From: Planococcus maritimus
Lineage (GTDB): Bacteria > Bacillota > Bacilli > Bacillales_A > Planococcaceae
NCBI RefSeq assembly: GCF_001592825.1
Contig: NZ_LTZG01000001.1
Coordinates: 1-64,000 of the forward strand
DNA: 64,000 nt
Direction: 5' to 3'
A model generated the notes under the pieces. It worked only from the letters and a program-made list of their open reading frames with translations. It had not been told where the DNA came from and did no database searches. This document shows positions 40,841 to 49,129 of the stretch, one piece after another; within the stretch, counting starts at the first letter, position 1, and every line of letters begins with the position of its first letter. A program made the position numbers and the translations under genes.

Positions 40841-42724
40841 ATGACCAAGAAATATGATATCGCAATAATTGGAGCAGGAGCGGCAGGCCTGACAGCCGCT
40901 TTTACAGCTGCAGGATTTTCGAAAAAAACGGTTCTGATCGACAAAAATCTGCCAGGCGGGGAATGTACATGGTCTGGCTGCATCCCAAGTAAATCGCTTA
41001 TTAATATCGCGAAGGAAGTTCATCACGCCAAAAAATATTCACCGGAATTGAAGATCGATACTTCGGAAGTATTGAAAGATATTCAGAACGTTATCCAAAA
41101 AGTTTATGCTGGGGAATCACCGGAAGTGTTGGAGCAGTCCGGCATCGACTTTATGAACGCCTATGCCACTTTCACTGGGCCTAACACATTGCAGGTAGGC
41201 GGGGAAACGATTGAAGCGAAAAAAATCATTCTCTCTACGGGATCCACTCCATTGGTACCGCCAATCGAGGGCTTGAGTGATGTGGATTACCTGACTAATG
41301 AAACGATCTTCAAATTGGAATCCTTCCCGAAAACGATGACCATTCTCGGCGCTGGGCCAATTGGCGTCGAATTGAGCCAAGCGCTTAACCGTCTCGGCAT
41401 TCAAGTGACGCTGGTGGAAAAGGCGGACCGTATCTTGTCTAACGACGATGAAGAGCTTGCATTGATGATTCAAGAGAGACTCAAACAAGAAGGCGTCACG
41501 ATCCATACTGGCGCGACAGCGGTCAAAGCTTCCCAACAAGGCAGCCAAATTAAACTGACAGTTGAAAAAGACGATCAAGAAATGACGGTGTCGAACGAGG
41601 GGCTGCTTGTTGCACTCGGACGCCAGGCAAACGTCACCGGCTATAATTTGGAAACTGCCGGAGTTGAGTACGACAAGAAACGCATCCAAGTAGACGAGCA
41701 TATGGAAACGACTGCAAAAGGCATCTACGCGATTGGAGATGTGGTCGGCCCTTATCAATTATCACACATGGCCAACGCCCAAGGCATTACAGCGACGCAA
41801 AATGCCATTTTGCCGATCAATCGAAAAATGAAATACGATCACGTGACTTGGTGTACCTACACGGATCCGGAACTCGGCCAATCTGGCTTAACCGAAGCGC
41901 AAGCACGCGAGAAACATGGAGATTCTATCCGCGTCTACGAACACGATTATGCCGATATCGACCGTGCCAACACTAAGAAAGACTCTATCGGAAAAGTCAA
42001 AATCGTCTTGGATAAAAAAGGCTATATTCTCGGGGCCAGCATTTTGGGCGACCGCGCCGGCGAAATCATCAGCCAGATCCAAACCCTTAAAACACTCGGC
42101 ATCAATATGGGCAAACTATCAAGTGTTATCCATCCATATCCGACTTATAGCGAAGTATTAGTGAAGATCGGCAAAAAAGTCTATGTCGATAACTTGCTCA
42201 ATCAACCGGTCGTCAAAACGTTCAATAAAGCGAAAGCTGGAGAACTGCCTGTCGGAAAAATCGGCTTATACGGAGCGGCGGCTGCAGCAGGGGTAGGAAT
42301 CGCCAATATGGCGGTTCAAAATAATAGCAAGCCACAGCTTGGCGTGAAGAATGGGCGCTTAAAAGAAATGCCGTCTACGCCGAATGCTGTATCGTCGCAA
42401 ACGACTGTAAAAGGGAAATTCGTTCCAGCTTGGCCGTATAACGGCAGCAAAGAACAAGCGAAGAAAAACGTGCTCGGCATGTTGAAAGGGTATGAAGGCA
42501 TTCGGATTGTGCAAGTAAGCCATAATTATATTTATGCAGTCGAAACGAGCAAACTGATGAGATTCAAAGATGATATCGAGTTCTACTTTAACGATGCAGC
42601 ACAGCAAATCGAATTCCGCTCCGCCTCGCGTGTCGGATATTCAGATCAAGGGGTCAACCGCAAGCGTTATGAAGAGATGAGAAAACGCTATTCAAGCATT
42701 TCGACTCACACGCGCAATTCATGA
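40841..42724 (+). CDS. MerA/lipoamide-dehydrogenase-like flavoprotein with C-terminal DUF1499 domain
   Basis: 627 aa from ATG 40841; GAAAGGA lies 11 bases upstream and a TTG three codons earlier also fits. Residues 1-455 are a complete class I disulfide oxidoreductase: FAD motif IIGAGAAGL (9-17), redox pair C42-x4-C47 (GGECTWSGCIPSK), NAD motif GAGPIGVELSQ, and a dimerisation domain with the catalytic HPYPTYSE. From about 508 a DUF1499 domain follows: MPSTPNAVSSQ, YIYAVETSKLMRFKDDIEFYF, FRSASRVGYSDQGVNRKRYEEMR. The usual first cysteines of DUF1499 (CPSSPNCVSS) are M and A here. A small hydrophobic stretch (about 470-485) links the two. Start codon of the next gene overlaps its stop. Confidence 0.85.
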   Translation: MTKKYDIAIIGAGAAGLTAAFTAAGFSKKTVLIDKNLPGGECTWSGCIPSKSLINIAKEVHHAKKYSPELKIDTSEVLKDIQNVIQKVYAGESPEVLEQSGIDFMNAYATFTGPNTLQVGGETIEAKKIILSTGSTPLVPPIEGLSDVDYLTNETIFKLESFPKTMTILGAGPIGVELSQALNRLGIQVTLVEKADRILSNDDEELALMIQERLKQEGVTIHTGATAVKASQQGSQIKLTVEKDDQEMTVSNEGLLVALGRQANVTGYNLETAGVEYDKKRIQVDEHMETTAKGIYAIGDVVGPYQLSHMANAQGITATQNAILPINRKMKYDHVTWCTYTDPELGQSGLTEAQAREKHGDSIRVYEHDYADIDRANTKKDSIGKVKIVLDKKGYILGASILGDRAGEIISQIQTLKTLGINMGKLSSVIHPYPTYSEVLVKIGKKVYVDNLLNQPVVKTFNKAKAGELPVGKIGLYGAAAAAGVGIANMAVQNNSKPQLGVKNGRLKEMPSTPNAVSSQTTVKGKFVPAWPYNGSKEQAKKNVLGMLKGYEGIRIVQVSHNYIYAVETSKLMRFKDDIEFYFNDAAQQIEFRSASRVGYSDQGVNRKRYEEMRKRYSSISTHTRNS

Positions 42725-43383
42725 ATACTAAACGCATCATCAAATGGTCTTTAGCGGTTTTGGCGGTTGCCCTTGTTATTTGGCTCAGCCGCTCAGTCTT
42801 CGACGTAAACGCAGAGGACCTCCGCAATTGGATTTTGTCGTTCGGGCTATGGTCGCCGCTCGTCTACATCATTGCCTATACCATCAGGCCGCTGATTTTC
42901 TTTCCAGCCTCGGTGTTGTCAATCGCTGGCGGATTGGCCTTCGGGGCTTGGATGGGTACGCTTTACACCATCATTGGGGCGACTTTGGGCGCAGCCTTGT
43001 CTTTTATTGTCGCTAAGACAGTGGGAAAGAGCTTGGTCAAGAAGCAATGGACAGGGAATGCGGCGAAGATACAAACGCAGATGGAGCAGAATGGCTTTTT
43101 GTATGTCTTATTGTTCCGGTTGATTCCGGTCATTAATTTTGACTTGGTCAGCTATCTAGCAGCTATCGCCAAAGTTCGTTTTGTGCCGTTCGCTTTGGCC
43201 ACCTTGATCGGCATCATACCGGGAACCTTTGCTTATAACTTTCTCGGCAGCAGCTTCGTCAGCGGCAACCCCCAAATTATTGCAGCAGCTGTCGCAGTTT
43301 TTATTGTCTTAACGGTTGTTCCGATTTTGATCCGCAACCGTTGGGCCAAAAAGAATGGCCGCAACTCTAGAACAATCAAGTGA
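42721..43383 (+). CDS. TVP38/TMEM64 (VTT domain) membrane protein
   Basis: 220 aa; the ATG overlaps the previous stop (ATGA), so translation is coupled. About five transmembrane segments with the VTT/DedA signature: FGLWSPLVYIIAYTIRPLIFFPASVLSIAGGLAFG..GTLYTIIGATLGAALSFIVAK and VLLFRLIPVINFDLVSYLAAIAKVRFVPFALATLIGIIPGTFAY. VTT proteins are implicated in lipid scrambling and membrane homeostasis. TVP38 proteins are known in fusion or next to FAD oxidoreductases of the preceding type, which supports a joint function. Confidence 0.9.
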   Translation: MNTKRIIKWSLAVLAVALVIWLSRSVFDVNAEDLRNWILSFGLWSPLVYIIAYTIRPLIFFPASVLSIAGGLAFGAWMGTLYTIIGATLGAALSFIVAKTVGKSLVKKQWTGNAAKIQTQMEQNGFLYVLLFRLIPVINFDLVSYLAAIAKVRFVPFALATLIGIIPGTFAYNFLGSSFVSGNPQIIAAAVAVFIVLTVVPILIRNRWAKKNGRNSRTIK

Positions 43384-43472
43384 ACAGCCAGGATGAATGG
43401 CTAGGATTCAGAGGGCTGCGCTAAATTTAAACCAACATGAGCAATATTAAAAGGAATTAGGAAGTGGGAGTA

Positions 43473-44717
43473 ATGAAGACATATCCATTAGCGGCATTGG
43501 GTACGCTTGGCATCATCTTATCTGCTTGTTCTTCTGAAGATGCCGGTAATGCAACAAATGCAGACAGTTTATTGACAGCTGACTGGGATGCCATTCAAGA
43601 CACAGCGCAAGGCCAAGAAGTCAATATGTACATGTGGGGCGGGAGCGACAACATCAACAATTATCTAGATGAGTGGGTCGCCCCGCGCATAAAACAAGAC
43701 TATGGCATTGAGCTCAATCGGGTCCCGATGAACGATGCGCAGGACATCATCAATCAATTGCTCGATGAAAAAATAGCCGGGAAGACCGAAGGCAGTATGG
43801 ACATTATTTGGATCAACGGGGAAAACTTTAAAGCCGCAAAAGACAACGATTTGTTGTGGGGAGATTTCACCGGGCAATTGCCGAATTTCAATGATTATGT
43901 CGATGCGGATGCACCGGAAGTCTCGGAGGATTTTGGAGAACCTGTGGAAGGCTTAGAAGCGCCGTGGGGCAAGGCACAGTTTGTTTTGGTGCATGATGAG
44001 AACCAACACGAAGATCCGCCCAAGTCAATGAGTGAACTTGGTGATTGGGTCAAACAAAACCCAGGACAGTTCACTTACCCCGCACCGCCTGATTTTACGG
44101 GAAGCGCTTTTATCCGACAGGTGTTATATGAAACAACCGGTGGGCACGAGCAATATCAGCAACCCGCAGCAGACATCGGAAATTTGGAGGAACGCTTGGA
44201 GCCAATGTGGCAATACTTGAACAGCATTGAGCCGTATTTATGGCGTGAAGGCGAAACCTATCCGGAAAGCTTGGCAAAACAAGACCAATTGTATGCGAGC
44301 GGTGAAATCGCCATGACGATGAGCTACGATCCGGCACTTGCAGCGAGTGAAGTGTTGAAAGGGCGTTTTCCAGAATCGACCCGCACCTATGTGTTGGATG
44401 AAGGCACACTCGCAAATACGCATTTTTTGTCTATTCCGTTCAATGCATCCGACAAAGCGGGAGCGCTTGTCGCCATCAATGAATTGATGTCACCAGCCGC
44501 CCAAACCGCTAAATTGTCGCCTGAGAACTGGGGCGACTTGACGGCGCTTGATTTGGAGAAATTATCTCCTGAACAACAACAAGCGATGAACGAGGTAGAC
44601 CTCGGCGAAGCGACGCTGTCCATTGAAGAATTGGAGCAAAATCGCTTGCCCGAATTGTCATCGGATTATATTGATATCATAGAAGAAGGGTGGACGGAAT
44701 ATGTGGCAAAAGAGTAA
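43473..44717 (+). CDS. YnjB-type ABC transporter substrate-binding lipoprotein
   Basis: 414 aa from ATG 43473 (a GTG three codons earlier is also in frame), with AAAAGGAATTAGGAAG upstream. Lipobox LSAC. The mature protein starts with an acidic stretch, then GQEVNMYMWGGSDNINNYLDEWVAPRIKQDYGIELNRVPMND..IINQLLDEK and DIIWINGENFKAAKDNDLLWG, like the E. coli YnjB family of extracytoplasmic binding proteins. The ligand is unknown. Overlaps the first permease by 17 bases. Confidence 0.85.
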   Translation: MKTYPLAALGTLGIILSACSSEDAGNATNADSLLTADWDAIQDTAQGQEVNMYMWGGSDNINNYLDEWVAPRIKQDYGIELNRVPMNDAQDIINQLLDEKIAGKTEGSMDIIWINGENFKAAKDNDLLWGDFTGQLPNFNDYVDADAPEVSEDFGEPVEGLEAPWGKAQFVLVHDENQHEDPPKSMSELGDWVKQNPGQFTYPAPPDFTGSAFIRQVLYETTGGHEQYQQPAADIGNLEERLEPMWQYLNSIEPYLWREGETYPESLAKQDQLYASGEIAMTMSYDPALAASEVLKGRFPESTRTYVLDEGTLANTHFLSIPFNASDKAGALVAINELMSPAAQTAKLSPENWGDLTALDLEKLSPEQQQAMNEVDLGEATLSIEELEQNRLPELSSDYIDIIEEGWTEYVAKE

Positions 44718-45585
44718 GCCCTATCTTTTGCTGCTGCCGGCATCCTTTACCATCATCCTCCTGTTTTTCGGGGGGATTTTTGATGGATTGCTGAAAAGCT
44801 TCGGTTACTTTCCGGCGATCGGAGAGACTGGTTTGAACTTGACCGCTTATGATAGACTTCTTCATTCTTCAGATTTTTGGCAATCGATGGCCCTTACATT
44901 AAGAGTTGCAGCATTATCTTCGTTAATATCCGCCATCATCGGTGCCTTTCTTGCGGTGGCATTGTTTTTTGTAAACAATTCTACGAAAAAGGCCATACCG
45001 AGACCTTGGCAACGGTTGTTTCAATTGCCTTTGACGATTCCGCATCTAGTCGCCGGCTATATGGTTGTGCTGTTATTCACACAAAGCGGATTTGTATCAA
45101 GACTGCTTGCGACTGTTGGCTGGATCGACGGCATCACAGAATTTCCAGTACTCGTCAACGATTCGTTCGGATGGGGGATTATCCTCACTTATGCTTGGAA
45201 AGAAGCGCCGTTTGTAGCGCTCATGCTGTATCCGGTTTTGTCACGGATACATGGATCTTGGAGTGACGTGTCGCGTGTTTTTGGTGCAGGCCCTTGGCAA
45301 TTTATCCGCGAAGTGGTCGTGCCTGTCATGATGCCGGCATGGACAATTGCGACGTTTATCGTCTTTGTCTTTACTTTTTCGGCTTTTGAAGTGCCATATC
45401 TGCTCGGGGTCACCTATCCAAGCGTATTGCCTGTGTATTCGTATCAACTGTACACGAGCGGCACCCTTTCTGATCGTCCGGAAGCGCTGGCCGTCAATAT
45501 GATCCTTGCTGCTATTACCATTTTACTGGGGCTAGTAGCGTATTACATTAGCAAGCGCTGGAACGTATTGAAAGGGTGGGGCTAA
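44701..45585 (+). CDS. YnjC-type ABC permease, first half
   Basis: 294 aa, six hydrophobic segments, EAA loop near 180-210 (SRIHGSWSDVSRVFGAGPWQFIREVVVPVMMP). In E. coli YnjC is one long double permease; here the two halves are separate genes. Resembles the sulfate/iron/thiamine class of permeases. Its start lies inside the end of the binding-protein gene. Confidence 0.88.
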   Translation: MWQKSKPYLLLLPASFTIILLFFGGIFDGLLKSFGYFPAIGETGLNLTAYDRLLHSSDFWQSMALTLRVAALSSLISAIIGAFLAVALFFVNNSTKKAIPRPWQRLFQLPLTIPHLVAGYMVVLLFTQSGFVSRLLATVGWIDGITEFPVLVNDSFGWGIILTYAWKEAPFVALMLYPVLSRIHGSWSDVSRVFGAGPWQFIREVVVPVMMPAWTIATFIVFVFTFSAFEVPYLLGVTYPSVLPVYSYQLYTSGTLSDRPEALAVNMILAAITILLGLVAYYISKRWNVLKGWG

Positions 45586-46409
45586 TGAAAAAACAACCAC
45601 GCTTTCTATCATTATTATTGATCATCGGTTTGTTCATCTTCGTTCTCGTCCCGTTTGTTCCCTTGGTACTTTCAAGCCTGTCATTCGGCTGGCGCTGGCC
45701 GGATGTTTTTCCACAAGGTTGGAGCCTCCGCGCATGGGAATATGTCGTCAATGACGTTCGCACATGGCAAGCAGTCGGCATCAGTTTATGGATTGCCTTG
45801 ATCGTCACGTTCGTTAACCTCTTATTAGCGCTTCCGGCTGCCAATGCATTGGTGCGTTATCCGGTTCGCGGCAGATGGCTGTTTGAAGCGATTATTTTTG
45901 CGCCGATTATCATTCCGCCCTTTATCTCGGTGATGGGCATTCATTTAAGCTTTTTACGGTTTGGCTTAACTGAAACGGTTCTCGGCGTTGTGTTAGCGCA
46001 TATTGCACCGACCTTGCCGTATATGTTCCGCGCAATCATGGTCAGTTACCAAACCTTATCGGTTGATTGGGAAGACCAGGCGCGCATGCTCGGAGCCGGC
46101 GCAATGCCAAGATTTTTCCATGTCGTGCTGCCCCATTTATTGCCTGGTATATTGGCGGGCGCTAGCTTAAGTGTTTTGATTTCGTTGAGTCAATACTTAA
46201 TCACCTTTATCATCGGTGCCGGCCAAGTGGTCACTTTGCCAATCTTGCTGTTTCCGTTTATCAGCGGAGGCGACCCTGCCATAGCATCAGCGTACTCATT
46301 GCTGTATGGCGCCATTGCCATTATGGCCTTAGTGGGAATGGACGCTGCATTGAAACGCTATTACCAAATGTCTAGAGTCCCGCAGCAAGAGAAAGGAGTG
46401 AAACCGTGA
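45585..46409 (+). CDS. YnjC-type ABC permease, second half
   Basis: 274 aa from ATG 45585, overlapping the previous stop by one base. Six segments with the EAA loop SVDWEDQARMLGAGAMPRFFHVVLPHLLPGIL near 160-190. Forms a heterodimeric channel with the preceding permease. Ends overlapping the GTG of the ATPase gene. Confidence 0.88.
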   Translation: MKKQPRFLSLLLIIGLFIFVLVPFVPLVLSSLSFGWRWPDVFPQGWSLRAWEYVVNDVRTWQAVGISLWIALIVTFVNLLLALPAANALVRYPVRGRWLFEAIIFAPIIIPPFISVMGIHLSFLRFGLTETVLGVVLAHIAPTLPYMFRAIMVSYQTLSVDWEDQARMLGAGAMPRFFHVVLPHLLPGILAGASLSVLISLSQYLITFIIGAGQVVTLPILLFPFISGGDPAIASAYSLLYGAIAIMALVGMDAALKRYYQMSRVPQQEKGVKP

Positions 46410-47473
46410 GTGATTTGCGCATTATCGATATCGAAAAGAAATACCGGTCAGCCCAAGCAAAGGACGAGGCATCATTTTTGCTTAGTCCGGTCCAGTTAAC
46501 GATCCGCGAAGGCGAATTTTTTTCACTGCTTGGCCCTTCCGGATGCGGCAAGACAACTTTGCTGAAGTTGGTCGCTGGCTTATTAGAGGCAGATGGCGGG
46601 GAGCTTTGGTTTGGAAATGAAAACCTAAGCAATGTGCCACCCGAATCGAGAAAATTTGCTATGGTGTTCCAACAGTCGCTGCTGTTTCCTCATAAAACCA
46701 TCGAAGACAATGTTGCTTTTGGCTTGAAAATGCAGAAAGTCGGAAAAAAGAAACGTCTTAACGCAGCGCGTAGCATGCTTGATCATGTCGGACTCAGCGG
46801 GTTTGGCCGACGTTTTCCTGAAGAACTGAGCGGTGGACAGCAACAGCGTGTGGCTTTAGCCAGAGCTTTAGTAGCGAATCCACGAGTCTTGCTGATGGAC
46901 GAACCATTCAGTGCACTCGATCCGAGCCTGAGAGAAGAGATGCGCGAGCTGTTAAGCCAGATCCAAAAAGATTTTCGCGTCACCGTCTTGTTCGTTACGC
47001 ACGACCGCGATGAAGCCTTCGCGTTATCCGACCGGATTGCGGTCATGGGCGAGGGGCAATTGCGCCAAATCGGCAGTGCCAGACAGTTATATGAGCGGCC
47101 TCACAATACAGTGGTTGCTTCTTTCCTGGGCTTGAAAAATATCTTGAGCGGCCAAGTAACTAATGGCCGGTTTGTCTCCTCTGATAAAATAATTGACGCG
47201 TCTGTACATCACCCGCTAGCAGACGGCGATTATTATATGATCATTAGGCCAGAATCGATTAAAGCAGCGGCAGCAGACCAATCCGGCCATGTTTCGATCC
47301 GTGGAATCGTCCAAGAAATGAAGTATGTCAGCGGTTCGTACAATTTGAAGGTCATAGCGGAAACCCAGGTGTTGGAATGTGTGCTCACTCCTTTTCAAGC
47401 CGAACAAACGGCGGTCGGGGAATCGATCGATTTGCTAGTGGACATGAAAGAAGTTTGGTTTTTAAAAGAATAG
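46406..47473 (+). CDS. YnjD-type ABC transporter ATP-binding protein
   Basis: 355 aa, GTG start after AAAGGAG. Walker A GPSGCGKTT, Q-loop MVFQQSLLFPHKT, signature LSGGQQQR, Walker B VLLMDEPFSALD, H-loop VTHDRDEA. A C-terminal TOBE-like domain (about 240-355) resembles those of spermidine/iron/sulfate importers. YnjD in E. coli lacks the long tail, so this is a fuller version. Last gene of the five-gene operon, followed by a terminator. Confidence 0.9.
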   Translation: MSDLRIIDIEKKYRSAQAKDEASFLLSPVQLTIREGEFFSLLGPSGCGKTTLLKLVAGLLEADGGELWFGNENLSNVPPESRKFAMVFQQSLLFPHKTIEDNVAFGLKMQKVGKKKRLNAARSMLDHVGLSGFGRRFPEELSGGQQQRVALARALVANPRVLLMDEPFSALDPSLREEMRELLSQIQKDFRVTVLFVTHDRDEAFALSDRIAVMGEGQLRQIGSARQLYERPHNTVVASFLGLKNILSGQVTNGRFVSSDKIIDASVHHPLADGDYYMIIRPESIKAAAADQSGHVSIRGIVQEMKYVSGSYNLKVIAETQVLECVLTPFQAEQTAVGESIDLLVDMKEVWFLKE

Positions 47474-47487
47474 CGCATCTACTTGAA

Positions 47488-47522
47488 CCCCCCCTTGCCA
47501 AATGATTGGCAAGGGGGTTTTC
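47488..47522 (+). terminator. Terminator of the YnjBCD-type operon
   Basis: CCCCCTTGCCAA pairs with TTGGCAAGGGGG followed by TTTT. Confidence 0.9.
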
Positions 47523-47624
47523 GTTGGTCTATCCAGCACAAGCTTACGGCTAAGACCATTGTAACGGTATGAAAATTTGTGGGGAATTGGGTTATTTTTA
47601 CTGATTATTTTCACAGTTATTGAT

Positions 47625-47638
47625 AGAACATATGTTCT
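47625..47638. promoter_or_regulatory. LexA (SOS) box upstream of the toxin gene
   Basis: AGAACATATGTTCT is a perfect palindrome containing GAACATATGTTC, which fits the Gram-positive LexA/DinR consensus CGAAC-RNRY-GTTCG except for the outermost bases. It lies 72 bases before the toxin ATG and overlaps the likely -35 region of a TAAAAT -10 element at 47647-47652. LexA would repress, and DNA damage would release, toxin transcription. Confidence 0.65.
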
Positions 47639-47709
47639 GTTTGTGGTAAAATAAAGGTACAGTTGCATGAGGGCGGTTTGGCCATTCCCTATAGAAAGGG
47701 GGTGGTAGC

Positions 47710-47817
47710 ATGACCATGGCAGAAGCATTTTCGCTTGTGTTCACGAGTGTCGGGTTGACGATTAGTGCATTCACGCTCGTCTTATCCTTGATTCTGGTCA
47801 TTCCAAAAAAAAAATAA
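47710..47817 (+). CDS. 35-aa holin-like type I toxin
   Basis: GAAAGGGGGTGG 5 bases before the ATG. The peptide starts MTMAEAFSLVFTSVG, runs through one hydrophobic helix to LSLILVI and ends in PKKK. A short acidic N-terminus with E, one helix and a lysine tail is the pattern of the putative holin-like toxins (TxpA/Hol_Tox group) of Bacillota. The A-run encoding the lysines also supplies the T-run of the antisense RNA terminator. It is expected to depolarise the membrane when over-produced. Recognition rests on pattern plus the surrounding RNA architecture. Confidence 0.8.
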   Translation: MTMAEAFSLVFTSVGLTISAFTLVLSLILVIPKKK

Positions 47818-47930
47818 CCGTCCCATTGGCGTGGGCTGACGGTTATTTCGTAAACCTATAGTGTCCAGCCGACCGCCCTCGACAGGCGGCATGCAGCTGG
47901 CCGGGTGCACACAGCATCCGGTTTTTTTGT
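47805..47930 (-). ncRNA. Antisense antitoxin RNA (RatA-like)
   Basis: A convergent RNA is predicted from three elements on the minus strand: a consensus promoter at 47938-47965, transcription toward the toxin, and an intrinsic terminator at 47847-47805 (AATAACCGTC/GACGGTTATT plus ten T). The RNA of about 125 bases overlaps the 3' end of the toxin transcript, whose own terminator is at 47901-47928. This is the txpA/ratA plan, in which the RNA pair is cleaved or blocked. Confidence 0.7.
47901..47928 (+). terminator. Toxin transcript terminator
   Basis: CCGGGTGC/GCATCCGG hairpin followed by seven T, 84 bases after the toxin stop, so the toxin mRNA overlaps the antisense RNA by about 100 bases. 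Confidence 0.8.
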
Positions 47931-47937
47931 TACTTTA

Positions 47938-47965
47938 AGTATACTAAATTACAGCTATTTTGCAA
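47938..47965 (-). promoter_or_regulatory. Promoter of the antitoxin RNA
   Basis: On the minus strand TTGCAA, 16 bases, TATACT: a strong sigma-A promoter firing toward the toxin gene. It lies just past the stop of namA. Confidence 0.75.
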
Positions 47966-47970
47966 CTGTC

Positions 47971-48987
47971 TCATATCCAACCCCGTTCATAAGGCACAGG
48001 AGCTTCGATATCGGCTCCAAGCTCAGTAGCGGCGGTATAGGCCCAATAAGGGTTACGCAGCAATTCGCGTGCCAGGAAGATGAAATCGGCACGGCCATTT
48101 TGAAGAATTTCTTCTGCGTGGCGCGGCTCGGTGATCAAGCCGACAGCTCCTGTAGCAATCGGGGTTTGCTTTTTAATCGTTTCTGCAAAATTCACCTGAT
48201 AACCAGGATAGACCGGGATTTTAGCTGGTACGACAGCCCCTGAACTGACATCGATCAAATCGACGTTCTGCTGCTTCATCCATTGGGTCATTTCGATGTA
48301 TTGTTCAGGGCTCATGCCCCCGTCTGCATAATCTTCTGCTGAAATGCGCACGAACAACGGGCCACTCCAAACCGCATTCACTTCGTCCAAGACACGGCGA
48401 AGCAAGCGGTAACGGTTCTCGCTGCTGCCGCCGTACTCATCAGTGCGCTTGTTAGTCAAAGGCGACAGGAATTGGTTGATCAAATAGCCGTGGGCTGCGT
48501 GAATTTCAATCACATCAAATCCTGCTTTTTCGGCTCGAATCGCACCATCCCGGAATGCTTGAACGGTTTCATCGATTTCTTCTGTTGTCATCGCTGTCGG
48601 TGTTTTGTATTGATCGTTGAAAGCAATCGCGCTAGGTGCCAGGATGTCACCGTCAACAGTCGCTTTTCTCCCTGCATGAGCCAACTGAATGCCTGTTTTT
48701 GCACCATTTGCTTTCATCAATCGGACGATTTCTGCCTGCCCGTCGATATGGGCATCATCCCAAATGCCAAGGTCCCGCGAGGAAATGCGTCCAATTGGCT
48801 GGACCGCAGTCGCTTCGGTGATGATCAGCCCGACACCGCCAACTGCGCGCGTCGGATAATGGACACGGTGCCAATCGGTGACATGGCCATCTTCTTTATC
48901 GCTTTGATACATGCACATCGGGGCCATAACGATGCGGTTCTTGAAATGGACGCCCTTAAGCTCAAATTCTTCGAAAAGTTTTGCCAC
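47971..48987 (-). CDS. namA: NADPH dehydrogenase, old-yellow-enzyme family
   Basis: 338 aa, the same length as B. subtilis YqjM/NamA. FMN barrel with [15 protein letters not shown] (the cysteine at 25 is the redox tuner typical of this subgroup), [40 protein letters not shown] (the His pair that binds substrate) and [14 protein letters not shown]. Reduces enones and nitro compounds with NADPH and is involved in electrophile detoxification. AAGGAGG before its ATG; single gene. Confidence 0.93.
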   Translation of the reverse strand: MAKLFEEFELKGVHFKNRIVMAPMCMYQSDKEDGHVTDWHRVHYPTRAVGGVGLIITEATAVQPIGRISSRDLGIWDDAHIDGQAEIVRLMKANGAKTGIQLAHAGRKATVDGDILAPSAIAFNDQYKTPTAMTTEEIDETVQAFRDGAIRAEKAGFDVIEIHAAHGYLINQFLSPLTNKRTDEYGGSSENRYRLLRRVLDEVNAVWSGPLFVRISAEDYADGGMSPEQYIEMTQWMKQQNVDLIDVSSGAVVPAKIPVYPGYQVNFAETIKKQTPIATGAVGLITEPRHAEEILQNGRADFIFLARELLRNPYWAYTAATELGADIEAPVPYERGWI

Positions 48988-49129
48988 GTAAAATTCCTCC
49001 TTCAGTCTCTATACAAGGAATTAGTATACCGGAAAAGTTGTCGAGCTTCGATTCGGAAGCCTCGCATTGGCTGCTATTCCAAAAACAACCCCCATGAAAA
49101 CAGTCGTTTTCATGGGGGTTGATAAATTT

